DNA of 64,000 nt from Chryseobacterium sp. (GCF_008014695.1 NZ_VOXE01000001.1:124001-188000), one strand, 5' to 3'; positions 54,207-63,620 are shown, numbered from the stretch's first letter. The notes: a model not told the origin generated them from the letters alone. A program made the numbers and translations.

Positions 54207-55670
54207 TTATTTATTTTTCCTCTTCAAAACTCTTCCCCGTGGTTCATCGCCTTCGTACAAAGCGATTTCAGAATGAAGAAACTGTGCAGCGGCGGCGGAA
54301 TCTTCCACTTTTGAGGCACTGCGTTCCAGCATTTCGGTTTCAAACGTGGCCAAGACGCTTTTTCGGAGTCCTTTTTCCCGCCATTGAGGAGTTCTGCAGT
54401 TTCCATAAATTTCCCGCGCCAGCGAAAGCGCATCCAAAAGCGCCTGATTGGCACCCTGGCCTTTGAACGGACTCATCGGGTGGGCTGCATCGCCGATCAG
54501 CGTTACGGGTCCTGCTTTTTCCAAAAATTCTGGCTCAAGCAAAGCCCTGTCATAGACCGGATATCCGGAAATCAGATTTTCGGGAGTTGCCGCTAAAATC
54601 TGCGGAATCGGATCGTGCCACTGTGTTCTGAGTCGCGCTTCTTCCTTTAGAGCTTTAGAGCCGTTAACACTCAAAGCTTTTGCTTCGTCTTCAGTCATCG
54701 GAAAACTGAGTTGCCACATGACGGAGTAATTATCATAAGGCATCATATATATTCTTTCGTTGCCATTTGCCGTCTGAAATACCGTCGCCGAATCCAGCAG
54801 AGAACTTTCAATATTTTCAAGCGCAATTAGCGGACAGATTCCTAAAATCACCATACAGTCGAGATAACGCAGCGGAGAGATTTCTTCGCCGATCAAAATA
54901 CTGCGCACGGCACTTCGGATTCCGTCGGCACCGACGACCAAATCCGCTTTGGCGGTTTTTATTTTTCCGTTTTCCTGAAAGCGGAGATCAATACTTCCGT
55001 ATTCAGATTCTTTAAAACCTGTAAATTGATGTCCCCATTGGATGATTTCGTTTCCGCCAAGCTGTTCCAGGAGTTCCGCGCGCAGCGCCTGTCTTGCGAT
55101 ATGCACGTTGGTCCGCGACTGCGTTTTTTTGGTGCCGGTTTCGAGCCATTTCCGCATGCCCCATTCGCCGACCACTTTCCCGTCCGGCGTATGAACCAGA
55201 TGTCTTGTTGAAACGACACCTTTTTCCAAATTAAAGATCCCGAATCCCTCAATCGCTTTACTGGCCTGCTGTAGTGTGAGTCCGTATCCCTGAGACCGAG
55301 AATCGAAACTGCTGTCGCGTTCGTAAATGGTAAACGGAATTCCGCGGTGCTTGCAGGCTACAGCCAGTGCCACACCGCCGATTCCAGCGCCTATAATTGC
55401 GACATGAGGTAAATTTTCATGATCGGGAACAGGATAATTTTCCGAACGGATAAGACCGGAGCCACAACAGTCCGGACAGGAATAGAGGTGAGGAATGGGA
55501 TGGACCGGTGTTTTTCCTTTTCGGTCTGATTTTTCAAATGCTTCGAGCTCTTTTTGGTAACGGAGCCGCACACTTTTCCGGATTCTGCGCTTTTTTTTGC
55601 CGCGTCCCAAACATTCCGGGCAGACGGTCCAGCAAGCCATTTCATTTTCCATGTTTATCACTTTCTTCAT
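54207..55670 (-). CDS. FAD-dependent monooxygenase with N-terminal zinc-finger-like extension
   Basis: The 487-residue protein is a PHBH-type flavin monooxygenase: VAIIGAGIGGVALAVACKHRG (Rossmann, about residues 90-110), the DG motif VVGADGIRSAVR, and GDAAHPMSPFKGQGANQAL for FAD. Unusually, about 80 residues precede it and contain two DnaJ-type repeats, CPECLGRG (C17, C20) and CPDCCGSG (C65, C68), which could form one zinc site. Kynurenine-3- or salicylate-type aromatic hydroxylation is likely, but the substrate is not readable. ATG at 55652 is an alternative start. Convergent with the KTSC gene. Confidence 0.87.
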   Translation of the reverse strand: MKKVINMENEMACWTVCPECLGRGKKKRRIRKSVRLRYQKELEAFEKSDRKGKTPVHPIPHLYSCPDCCGSGLIRSENYPVPDHENLPHVAIIGAGIGGVALAVACKHRGIPFTIYERDSSFDSRSQGYGLTLQQASKAIEGFGIFNLEKGVVSTRHLVHTPDGKVVGEWGMRKWLETGTKKTQSRTNVHIARQALRAELLEQLGGNEIIQWGHQFTGFKESEYGSIDLRFQENGKIKTAKADLVVGADGIRSAVRSILIGEEISPLRYLDCMVILGICPLIALENIESSLLDSATVFQTANGNERIYMMPYDNYSVMWQLSFPMTEDEAKALSVNGSKALKEEARLRTQWHDPIPQILAATPENLISGYPVYDRALLEPEFLEKAGPVTLIGDAAHPMSPFKGQGANQALLDALSLAREIYGNCRTPQWREKGLRKSVLATFETEMLERSASKVEDSAAAAQFLHSEIALYEGDEPRGRVLKRKNK

Positions 55671-55729
55671 ATTCTTTGAGGTCTACCAATAATGTAAATT
55701 GAAAAATCTTTAATTCATTCAAAATTTTC

Positions 55730-57055
55730 TTAATATGAATTATGCAGCACGACACAATCCCACGGCTCCATGATAAGTTCCAATTTTTTAGAAACCTCCT
55801 GTAATTTCCCGGTAAACAGGTTCGTATACCGTCCTACGTCAAATGACGTGTCAAAACTAACCTGTACTTTTTCCATACTTAAATTGAAGATTGCCAGAAC
55901 CTTGTCTCCGTTCTTCTCCCGCACAAAGGAAATGACCTGATCCATTCTATCGTTCATCATCCTGATCATTTCGCCGCCCCGGCTTCCGTTCCAGAGTGCC
56001 TGGTTTTTATGTTTCAGCGCAAAAAGGGTGGTGTAAAACGCCTCATTTTCGTGTTCCTTCCATTCAATACAATCTTTTTCAAAAAATTGTAAAGAGCGGT
56101 CGAGGCCGGCTTCCTGACCATTATAAACCAAAGGCATTCCGTCCATCATCACGGTAAAAACCGTCGCCGCTTTCAGCGCAGGCCCGAAATTGGTGTACTG
56201 GTTGCCTTCCCAGGAGTTTTTGTCGTGATTATCAATAAAATTCATGCGGATGCCTTCCTTCGGGAAAATTGAAATATGTTCGGCGATATACGCTTCGCTG
56301 AGGGTTTTTACAGTGGCGTTGTTCAGCGCAATCTGGTGAAGAATATTCCATAACGTCCAGTTGTAAGTGGCATCAAAGGCTTTTCGGTGAAGTTCCTTGT
56401 CTTCGGCTTCGGCGAGCATAAACACCGGTTTGATTTCCTCGAGTTCGGCTCTGGCGTTTTCCCAGAAATCGATGGGCACGAAACTCGCAACATCGCAGCG
56501 GTAACCGTCGATACCATATTCTCTGACCCAGAATTTCAAGGCTTCGGTCATGTATTTCCTGAGTTCGGGTCTGCTGTAATTAAAATCGATGATGTCGTCG
56601 TAATCGCGCCATGGTGTCGACTGAAATGTACCGCCTCTCGATCTCATATACCATTCCGGATGATCCCTCACCAATGCATTGTCCCAACTGCTGTGGTTCG
56701 CCACCCAATCCAGAATCACGTACATTCCGTTTTCGTGGATGGCATCAACAAGATCGCGGAAATCTTCTTCCGTACCAAATTCGGGATTAATCCCCAAAAA
56801 ATCTTTCACGGAATAATAACTTCCAAGACTTCCTTTCCGGTTGAGGATTCCGATGGGATGCACCGGCATAAGCCAGATGATGTCGATGCCCATTTTCTTC
56901 AGCCGCGGCAGCTGTTGTTCCACGGCTTTGAAGGTGCCTCCCTCCGAAAACTGCCGCACATTAAGTTCGTAAAGGGTGGCGTTCTTTACCCAATCAGGAT
57001 GCTGGATCTCAACATATTTTTTCGGTTCGTATCGGTCGTCAGGTTGCGCTGTCAT
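55730..57055 (-). CDS. intracellular GH13 alpha-amylase family enzyme (2)
   Basis: The 441-residue enzyme, without signal peptide, has D188 (GIDGYRCDVASF), E216 (FMLAEAED) and D278 (FIDNHDKNSW) as the GH13 triad, and VILDWVANHSSWDN as conserved region I. It resembles the enzyme at 52248 over its whole length (ELNVRQFSEGGTFKA versus EVNLRQYTSEGTFIA), so the two arose by duplication, though they now differ widely. Both are probably cytoplasmic maltodextrin or glucan enzymes. It is divergent from the GT32 gene. Confidence 0.93.
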   Translation of the reverse strand: MTAQPDDRYEPKKYVEIQHPDWVKNATLYELNVRQFSEGGTFKAVEQQLPRLKKMGIDIIWLMPVHPIGILNRKGSLGSYYSVKDFLGINPEFGTEEDFRDLVDAIHENGMYVILDWVANHSSWDNALVRDHPEWYMRSRGGTFQSTPWRDYDDIIDFNYSRPELRKYMTEALKFWVREYGIDGYRCDVASFVPIDFWENARAELEEIKPVFMLAEAEDKELHRKAFDATYNWTLWNILHQIALNNATVKTLSEAYIAEHISIFPKEGIRMNFIDNHDKNSWEGNQYTNFGPALKAATVFTVMMDGMPLVYNGQEAGLDRSLQFFEKDCIEWKEHENEAFYTTLFALKHKNQALWNGSRGGEMIRMMNDRMDQVISFVREKNGDKVLAIFNLSMEKVQVSFDTSFDVGRYTNLFTGKLQEVSKKLELIMEPWDCVVLHNSY

Positions 57056-57187
57056 TATTACTTAAAAATTGAAGGATTAAAAGTACCATTTAATTCATAA
57101 ACCCCATTCATTTGGAGGCTGATGAATTTAGGTGCAATCTTTGCTGAAGGTCTTTCAACTGTTTAAATTTAAAATTCAAAATTCCCG

Positions 57188-57964
57188 ATGATTCCAAAAA
57201 AAATCCATTACTGCTGGTTTGGCGGACAGCCAAAAAACGAACTCGCAGAACACTGCATCGCTTCCTGGAAGCATATTCATCCCGATTTTGAAATCGTGGA
57301 ATGGAACGAAAGCAATTCTCCGATCGAAGATAACAATTATGTGAAAGAAGCTTTCGCCCAGGAAAAATGGGCTTTTGTTTCCGATTATGTACGTTCCAAG
57401 GTCATGTACGAACACGGCGGAATCTACATGGACACGGACATGGAACTGAAACTTCCGCTGGATGAATTCCTGAACGAAAAGGCGGTTTGCGGTTTCGAGG
57501 TGAAAGGCGTTCCGTACTCGGCGTTCTGGATGGCTGAGCCTGAACACCAGCTGTCAAAGGATTTTATGGAATATTACAACCGTCAGGATGGTTTTGTGGA
57601 GCGCATCAATACCGATATTTTTTCAGAAATGCTCGAAAAGGAATATGGCGCCGACCGCTACAGTGATACGGTTCAGGAACTCAAACACGGCGTTACGCTC
57701 TATCCGTCAGTCTATTTCTCTCAGGATTTACCCAAAAATTATGTGAGCCACCATTTCAACGGATCCTGGTTTGGCGGCGATGCCGAAAATACGCACAAAA
57801 AAATGGTTAACGTTTATGGTCTTTTGGAGCGTCTCGTGAATTATCCCGATGCCGCAAAAGCTGTTGAAAGCATTATCAACGAACATAGAATAATTGAGGT
57901 GAAAGCGGTGTTGGATTTAATTCCGAAGGAAAAGATTAGGGAGTATTTGGAATTATATAAATAA
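57188..57964 (+). CDS. GT32-type glycosyltransferase
   Basis: The 258-residue protein matches the glycosyltransferase sugar-binding region containing the DXD motif: KKIHYCWFGGQPKNELAEHC, AFVSDYVRSKVMYEHGGIYMDTD with the DxD metal/nucleotide-sugar site, and the final SHHFNGSWFGG. Such enzymes add sugars to capsular or cell-surface glycans. It is not inside a polysaccharide cluster here, and no other glycan genes are near. An orphan modifier is likely; donor and acceptor are unknown. Confidence 0.88.
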   Translation: MIPKKIHYCWFGGQPKNELAEHCIASWKHIHPDFEIVEWNESNSPIEDNNYVKEAFAQEKWAFVSDYVRSKVMYEHGGIYMDTDMELKLPLDEFLNEKAVCGFEVKGVPYSAFWMAEPEHQLSKDFMEYYNRQDGFVERINTDIFSEMLEKEYGADRYSDTVQELKHGVTLYPSVYFSQDLPKNYVSHHFNGSWFGGDAENTHKKMVNVYGLLERLVNYPDAAKAVESIINEHRIIEVKAVLDLIPKEKIREYLELYK

Positions 57965-57999
57965 AAAACAGCCTTGAAATGTTCGGATTTAAGGCTGTT
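57963..57999 (-). terminator. terminator of the MoxR-vWA operon
   Basis: On the minus strand AACAGCCTT pairs with AAGGCTGTT around a 15-nt loop and is followed by six T. It lies beyond the stop of the MoxR-type gene. Confidence 0.65.
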
Positions 58000-58020
58000 G
58001 ATATCATTAAAAGCAGGTAA

Positions 58021-59475
58021 TTAATTGCTATAATATTTCCCGATTCCCGCAGAATCGAATGTAAATACATTCTGGTTTTCCGACCGGTCCAGTTTTTTAC
58101 TTACAGTTAGAGCCCATAATATGAGTTCTTTGCAGAAGTTCTGGTCTTCAGCGCTAAGTTGGTCTGCGTATTCTTCAATGAATTCTGAAAGTGGTGCGAT
58201 GTTCTCTAATTTTGTGTAAAATTCTGCATCGGTGTCCGTATAATTCAGTTCGACTGTGTTTTTATTAAACCACTTGATCAGATCCGTATAAGGCGTTTTA
58301 ATGCCTTCTTTTTCAAGTTTCGGAATTCGCGGGAAAAGCTGTTCAAACTGGACCATCACGGCCTGATCGATGAGGAGTTTTGCCACATGATCGGCCCCTT
58401 CCTGTTCGCCTTCGTACACGAGTTCAATCTTTCCGGTGATGGACGGAACGATGGACATGAAATCCACGAGCCGGACGGTGGTTTTTTCCACCTCGGATTC
58501 AATCAGACGGAGTTTTGCGGTCGCCATCAGATTTTCCATCGCAGAGATCGTCAATCTTGCACTGACGCCGCTTTTCGCATCCACAAATTCACTTTCACGT
58601 GCCGCAAATGCGACTTCTTCCAAAAGGTCTTTTGCCAAGCCTGGAACCGTGATCTGGGCTTTATCTTCCGAGGAAATCAGCGCTTCCTGCTCGGTAATTT
58701 GACGCGCAAGCGCGATGGTTTTTGGATAATGCGTAAAAATCTGGGAACCGATGCGGTCTTTCAGCGGGGTCACGATGCTTCCGCGGTTCGTGTAATCTTC
58801 CGGATTCGCCGTAAACAGAAACTGAATATCCAGCGGCATTCGGAGCTGGAAACCTCTTATCTGAACATCCCCTTCCTGTAAAATATTGAAAAGAGAAACC
58901 TGAATCCTCGCCTGCAAATCGGGAAGTTCGTTCAGCACAAAAATGCAGCGGTTCGCGCGCGGAATCATGCCGTAATGCAGCACCCGTTCGTCTGAATAAG
59001 GCAATTTCAGCGTTGCCGCCTTGATCGGATCGATATCACCGATCAGATCGGCAACATTCACATCGGGTGTGGCTAGTTTTTCAAAGAAACGGTTAGATCG
59101 ATGCACCCAGGAGATTGGGGTTTCATCGCCCACTTCGGCAATAAGGTCGCGCGCATATTTTGAAATGGGCTGAAACGGACTGTCGTTGATCTCAGATCCT
59201 TTTACAATCGGCATGTATTCATCGAGCAGACTCACCATGCTTCTCGCGATGCGGGTTTTTGCCTGTCCGCGCAAACCGAGCAGGTTGATGTGATGACCGG
59301 CCAAAAGCGCTTTTTTAAGTTGTGGAACTACAGTGTCCTCATACCCCCAAAGTCCTTCAAATACCGGTTCTTTGGCTTTGATCTTTGCGATGAGGTTCGC
59401 CTGAATTTCTTCGTTGATGGTTTTGTGGGTATATCCCGATTCCTTTAATTCCTTGAATGTCGTATCGTTTTTCAT
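58021..59475 (-). CDS. MoxR/magnesium-chelatase-type AAA+ ATPase
   Basis: The 484-residue protein has Walker A GLRGQAKTRIA, a Walker-B-like CIFVLNELPDLQARIQ, and the sensor region FLFTANPEDYTNRGSIVTPLKDR. The Walker B motif reads NE rather than DE. I recall the same NELPDL form in mycobacterial relatives, so it is probably a subfamily trait. It works with the von Willebrand A protein encoded upstream (59566), a pair that usually loads or remodels a target complex. The gap between them is filled by a 7-bp repeat array. Confidence 0.88.
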   Translation of the reverse strand: MKNDTTFKELKESGYTHKTINEEIQANLIAKIKAKEPVFEGLWGYEDTVVPQLKKALLAGHHINLLGLRGQAKTRIARSMVSLLDEYMPIVKGSEINDSPFQPISKYARDLIAEVGDETPISWVHRSNRFFEKLATPDVNVADLIGDIDPIKAATLKLPYSDERVLHYGMIPRANRCIFVLNELPDLQARIQVSLFNILQEGDVQIRGFQLRMPLDIQFLFTANPEDYTNRGSIVTPLKDRIGSQIFTHYPKTIALARQITEQEALISSEDKAQITVPGLAKDLLEEVAFAARESEFVDAKSGVSARLTISAMENLMATAKLRLIESEVEKTTVRLVDFMSIVPSITGKIELVYEGEQEGADHVAKLLIDQAVMVQFEQLFPRIPKLEKEGIKTPYTDLIKWFNKNTVELNYTDTDAEFYTKLENIAPLSEFIEEYADQLSAEDQNFCKELILWALTVSKKLDRSENQNVFTFDSAGIGKYYSN

Positions 59476-59504
59476 ATTTTTTTCTTGGTAATGGATGTTT
59501 AATG

Positions 59505-59567
59505 TCTAATGTCTGACGTCTTGATTCTTGGCTCTCGACTCTTGGCTCTTGATTCTCGGCTCTAACT
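59505..59567. repeat. 7-bp tandem repeat array
   Basis: Nine heptamers in a row: TCTAATG, TCTGACG, TCTTGAT, TCTTGGC, TCTCGAC, TCTTGGC, TCTTGAT, TCTCGGC, TCTAACT. They fill most of the gap between the vWA and MoxR genes and overlap the vWA stop codon. Four heptamers of the same family lie inside prmC at 39395. Confidence 0.85.
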
Positions 59568-60708
59568 ATATTCGCCTGATCCTGTTTCTTTCATAATCCT
59601 CGAAAATCATTTCTCCGAGACCGGAAAGGCCTGTCAGGAAAGCTTTACCCCTGTTCTGCGCCGTAAATGCTTCGACAAATTTCCGGAGATAAGGATCCTG
59701 TGCGATCATAAAAGTCGTGATCGGTATCTTCAATTTTCTGGCCTGTGCGGCTTTCGTAAGGCATTGCGAAACGATCATTTCGTCCAGGCCGTTGCTGTTC
59801 ATATAGAATTCTCCGGTAGGCAGCTTGATGCAGCTGGGTTTCCCGTCGGTAATCATAAAAATCTGTTTGTTCGTGTTTCTTTTCCGGCGGAGGATATCCA
59901 TCGCCAGTTCAAGTCCGGCAACGGTATTCGTGTGATAAGGACCAACGTTTAAATAGGGGAGGTCTTTGATTTTAATCGGCCATGCTTCATTTCCAAAGAC
60001 AATAATATCAATGGAGTCTTTCGGATATTTCCGTCTGATGAGTTCCACGAGTGCCATGGCGACTTTTTTCGCAGGCGTGATGCGGTCTTCACCATACAGG
60101 ATCATGGAATGGCTGATGTCGATCATTAAAACCGTGCTCATCTGTGCTTTGTGGCGCGTTTCCTCCACGATTAGATCGTCTTCCGTGAGCCGCAGATCGG
60201 AAATTCCGTTGTTGATCTGGGCATTTTTAAGGCTTTCGGTCATGTTCACCGTGTTGAGGTCATCGCCGTACTGAAAGGCACGGTTTTCGCCGTCACGTTC
60301 GTCCCCAACGCCCACTTTTGACGTACGGTGGTTTCCGATGCCGGTTTTTTTAAGTTTTCCAAAAATCTGATCAAGCGCAAACTCGCGCAAAGCGGCTTCG
60401 AGTTTGGGAGTCAGGATGTTTTTGCCTTTTCCGGTTCCCGTGTTGCCGTCTTCGGGATCTTTTTCTTCCTTGATGTATCCGCGTTTTTTAAGGTCTTCTT
60501 CAAAATCTGCGAGCGTATATTCATCGGTGAAAATATCGTATTCCTTATCGAGCATTTCGAGCCATTCAAAAGCCTCCTCAATGTCTCCAGAAGTGTGGGT
60601 GAGCAGATCCTTGAAAACATCAAAAACCCGGTCGAAATGGGAGATTTCTTCTGGGGTATGTTTGGTGAACGTAAAGCCTTTACTGAAATTCAGGTCTCTG
60701 TTCTTCAT
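59566..60708 (-). CDS. von Willebrand factor type A domain protein
   Basis: The 380-residue protein has an acidic N-terminal region (residues 1-180), then a vWA domain with the MIDAS motif STVLMIDISHSMILYGEDRI (DxSxS) and MITDGKPSCI. It ends FEDYERNRIRRI. It is the upstream partner of the MoxR-type ATPase, the arrangement found for magnesium chelatase I and D subunits and for other MoxR-vWA pairs. The client complex is unknown. The final codons overlap the 7-bp repeat array. Confidence 0.88.
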   Translation of the reverse strand: MKNRDLNFSKGFTFTKHTPEEISHFDRVFDVFKDLLTHTSGDIEEAFEWLEMLDKEYDIFTDEYTLADFEEDLKKRGYIKEEKDPEDGNTGTGKGKNILTPKLEAALREFALDQIFGKLKKTGIGNHRTSKVGVGDERDGENRAFQYGDDLNTVNMTESLKNAQINNGISDLRLTEDDLIVEETRHKAQMSTVLMIDISHSMILYGEDRITPAKKVAMALVELIRRKYPKDSIDIIVFGNEAWPIKIKDLPYLNVGPYHTNTVAGLELAMDILRRKRNTNKQIFMITDGKPSCIKLPTGEFYMNSNGLDEMIVSQCLTKAAQARKLKIPITTFMIAQDPYLRKFVEAFTAQNRGKAFLTGLSGLGEMIFEDYERNRIRRI

Positions 60709-60950
60709 TTTTTGTGCTGTTTATAAAGGCAAGTTATGGAAATATTGTTCCATTGCAAAGGGAAGGAAATAGATATTGGTAATGATGGTGATATTAAATT
60801 TATAAACCATCATAAAAAATTTCCGCTATTTTTAATCACGCATGCAACTTCAACTTTTATAGTATTTGTACCAGTTTTATCAATGTAATCCCAATGTTAG
60901 GTGTATTTTCTAATAGGATTTGTAACACATCAAATGCAGCAAAACTTAAT

Positions 60951-61613
60951 TTACGATCGGTAATTCTTTCTTTTCCTCCAACTTATAATCAAAACTGATA
61001 CACTTAAGATCGTTAACGTTACCAGTATTCCGGCGATTATTTTTAAATTTCTACGTTCATCTTCAATTTCGGAAATTTCTTTTTTTAATTTGTTAATTCT
61101 TCGGCTTGGTGTTGTAAGATCCATAATAATATCTTCTGAATAGTCTGCTGACAAATTCTTTAAGTTTTGAATTCTAGCCTCTTCTTTGAAGTTATTACTT
61201 AACTTATCTACAAAAATTAATTCGGCCGGAGTTATTTCCTTTAATTTTTTGGTATAAAAGCAATTGTCAGAATATAAAAATCCAGTGTCCTCATCGTAAT
61301 ATGCAAAAATCAGATACTTACCTTTTTCAGTAAATAAAATATCACAGGAGCGAAGGGGCGAACCAAACAATGTTGCATTATCCTGATAAAACCCTTCATA
61401 ATAATTTGATTTGTAGGTTTTTTCAATTTTAATACTGCTTAAAACATTATGTGCCGTTTTAAATCCAGATGGTACTTCACTTACAGCATACACATTTCCT
61501 ATAAATACAAAATCGGCGTTTATAAAAGAGCTTTTTAGATCTGGTTCTCCACTGCATTTACAGCCAAAAATATTGATGGAAATGAGTGCCAAAAACAATA
61601 TTTGTTGTTTCAT
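60951..61613 (-). CDS. putative NTR/TIMP-like lipoprotein with C-terminal membrane helix
   Basis: The 220-residue protein starts MKQQILFLALISINIFGCKC, a lipobox with Cys18 followed by the CxC that also begins NTR (TIMP-like) domains. SFINADFVFIGNVYAVSEV is the typical next strand, and Cys residues continue (RSCDILF, SDNCFYTK). A coiled-coil (INKLKKEISEIEDERR) leads into a C-terminal transmembrane helix (IIAGILVTLTILSVSVLII) and basic tail. Start M8 of the longer frame (61634) is chosen for its signal. The gene is clearly richer in A+T than its neighbours, a sign of recent transfer. The 242-bp gap 60709-60950 is AT-rich with nothing recognised. Confidence 0.7.
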   Translation of the reverse strand: MKQQILFLALISINIFGCKCSGEPDLKSSFINADFVFIGNVYAVSEVPSGFKTAHNVLSSIKIEKTYKSNYYEGFYQDNATLFGSPLRSCDILFTEKGKYLIFAYYDEDTGFLYSDNCFYTKKLKEITPAELIFVDKLSNNFKEEARIQNLKNLSADYSEDIIMDLTTPSRRINKLKKEISEIEDERRNLKIIAGILVTLTILSVSVLIISWRKRKNYRS

Positions 61614-61663
61614 AAAGTAATTTCTTGTACTCAACCTAGACTTGAATTCAACCTCAACTCCAA

Positions 61664-62638
61664 TTATTTCTCTTCCTTAACTCTCCATCTAGTTTCGCGC
61701 CATTCTTTCTGCTCTTCTTTGGTCAGAAAACTCCACGCAATCACGCGGCTGGATTTGTTTCCGGTCCCCAGTGGAAGGGTTTTGATCTGCGTGATCTCCA
61801 TTTCATCCAGGATTTTATAAATGCCTTTCAGGTTCGACTGTTTCGAAACCAGGGTCGAAAACCAGTAAAAATTGGTCGCGAACGCTTTGCTTTCCCTTAC
61901 CATTTTCTGGATAAAAGCCGATTCGCCCCCCTCGCAGATGAGCTCACTGCCGATACCCGCAAAATTCAGTTCCGGCGTTTTGGTTTTCTTTCCGCTCAGG
62001 TTCTGCACTTTTCTGCGGCTTCCTTTTTTGGCTTCTTCAGGAGTGGAGTGAAAAGGCGGATTGCAGATGGCCATATCAATTTTCTCTTCGCCGGTGATGA
62101 TTCCGCTGAAAAAAGCTTCCGGATCTTCCTGCAGGCGGCATTCGATCTTATCCTGAAGCGAGGCATTCGCTTCCACAATTTTTTTTGCAGATTCAAGGGA
62201 TTGGGGATCAATATCGGAGCCGATGAATTTCCAGCCATATTCGGTCACGCCAATCACCGGGTAAATGCAGCTTGCGCCAACACCGATATCCAGAACCGTC
62301 ACCTGATCACCGTTCGGAACCGTTCCGAAATTGCTCTGGTCCAAAAGATCTGCCATATAATGCAGGTAATCGGCTCTGCCGGGAATGGGGGGACAAAGAT
62401 TTTCTGCCGGAAAATCCCAGTTTTTAATGCCGTAATAATGGCTGAGCAATGCTTTGTTGAGAAGCTTTACCGCTTCAGGATTGGCAAAATCCACGGAATC
62501 GTCGCCATATTTATTGGGTTTGATGTGATTTGCAAGCTCGGGCTCGGCAATCTTCAGGGCATTCAGGTCGTAACGTTCGCGGTTTCTGTTCCGGAGGTGT
62601 AGTCTTTCTTTGTCCTGGGTATTTTTATCTGTTGACAT
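61664..62638 (-). CDS. rlmF: 23S rRNA (adenine-1618-N6)-methyltransferase
   Basis: The 324-residue SAM enzyme has LHLRNRNRERYDLNALK, GRADYLHYMADLL, the SAM motif VLDIGVGASCIYPVIGV and the catalytic NPPF (AICNPPFHSTPEEA), the pattern of RlmF, which methylates A1618 in 23S rRNA. The lysine-rich central loop (KKGSRRKVQNLSGKKTKT) is expected for RNA binding. It is monocistronic by position. Confidence 0.93.
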   Translation of the reverse strand: MSTDKNTQDKERLHLRNRNRERYDLNALKIAEPELANHIKPNKYGDDSVDFANPEAVKLLNKALLSHYYGIKNWDFPAENLCPPIPGRADYLHYMADLLDQSNFGTVPNGDQVTVLDIGVGASCIYPVIGVTEYGWKFIGSDIDPQSLESAKKIVEANASLQDKIECRLQEDPEAFFSGIITGEEKIDMAICNPPFHSTPEEAKKGSRRKVQNLSGKKTKTPELNFAGIGSELICEGGESAFIQKMVRESKAFATNFYWFSTLVSKQSNLKGIYKILDEMEITQIKTLPLGTGNKSSRVIAWSFLTKEEQKEWRETRWRVKEEK

Positions 62639-62669
62639 TTAGTCTTTATTTTGTTTCGTGAAACTGATT

Positions 62670-63056
62670 TTAACCGCTAGTATATTTCTTTACAGTCAAT
62701 TCAAACTGGTCAATATCAAACGGCTTCGCAAGATAGTCATCTGCGCCGGCTTCTGCAGCAAGTTCGCTGATATTGCTGTTCGCCGTAAAATAAATCACCG
62801 GAATGTGTTTTAATTCGTCGTTTTCTTTAATCAGTCTTGTGGCTTCAATTCCGCTGATGTCAGGGAGCCAGTTGTCCATCAGGATCAGGTCAGGAAGGTA
62901 GCCTTTGATCTGGTGTTCAACATTGGTGGTGGTAGGCGAAGTTCGTACGTCGCAACCGATATCGTTTAAAATCTCCGTACACAGTTCCAGAATTTCCAGA
63001 TTGTCATCGAAAATAAACACTTTCTTTTTTCCGTTTGTTAAATTTCTTTCAGTCAT
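62670..63056 (-). CDS. single-domain response regulator
   Basis: The 128-residue receiver domain has the acidic pair D17/D18, phospho-acceptor D61 (LILMDNWLPDISG), T91 and switch lysine K111 (YLAKPFD). There is no output domain, so it acts by protein contact or as a phosphate relay. Its start overlaps the cheB stop by 4 nt (ATGA), giving translational coupling. Confidence 0.92.
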   Translation of the reverse strand: MTERNLTNGKKKVFIFDDNLEILELCTEILNDIGCDVRTSPTTTNVEHQIKGYLPDLILMDNWLPDISGIEATRLIKENDELKHIPVIYFTANSNISELAAEAGADDYLAKPFDIDQFELTVKKYTSG

Positions 63057-63619
63057 TTCGCAAGTTTGTTGATATAATCTGCCATTTCCTCAGGATTTAA
63101 TACGTCGTCGATGGCTGCATGTTCCAGTGCATATTCCGGCATATAACCTGCAACGGCCGATTCAGGGTTTTGAATGATGGCTCTGCCTCCGTATTCTTTC
63201 ACGCACTGCAGCCCAATAGTCCCGTCGCTGTTGGCGCCGGACAGAAGGAGGCCCACCAGATGTTCCTTATAGACTTCTGCAGCGCTTTCAAAGGCAACAT
63301 CAATTGAAGGGCGGGAAAAATTGACTTTTTCAGAGGCATCCAATGAGAAGGTCTGATCGTTTTCCATGAGTAAATGATAGTTTGGCGGTGCAATATAAAG
63401 GGTTCCGGGGGTTGCTTTTTCTTTTTCGTCAATCTCCTTCACCTTGAGCCGGGTTTTTGAGGCCAAAAGGTTGGTAAGAATGCTGTCTTTGCCGGATTTG
63501 CGGTGCAGAATGAGGATAATGGGGAACGCAAGCGACGGATCAAGACCCGGAAGTACTTTTAACAGTACATCCAGACTGCCGGCTGAGCCACCGATGACCA
63601 ATGCTTCACAAGATCCCAT
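63053..63619 (-). CDS. cheB: CheB-type protein-glutamate methylesterase (catalytic domain only)
   Basis: From ATG 63619 (MGSCEALVIGGSAGSLDVLL) it is 188 residues. It has the CheB esterase domain without an N-terminal receiver, with catalytic S12 (GGSAGS), H39 (LILHRKSG) and D132 (SGANSDGTIGL). The frame is open to 63673, but the chosen start lies 1 nt after the cheR stop and fits family length. No chemoreceptors are seen nearby, and flavobacteria usually lack flagellar chemotaxis, so the target may be a hybrid sensor kinase. Confidence 0.9.
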   Translation of the reverse strand: MGSCEALVIGGSAGSLDVLLKVLPGLDPSLAFPIILILHRKSGKDSILTNLLASKTRLKVKEIDEKEKATPGTLYIAPPNYHLLMENDQTFSLDASEKVNFSRPSIDVAFESAAEVYKEHLVGLLLSGANSDGTIGLQCVKEYGGRAIIQNPESAVAGYMPEYALEHAAIDDVLNPEEMADYINKLAK

Positions 63620-63620
63620 T

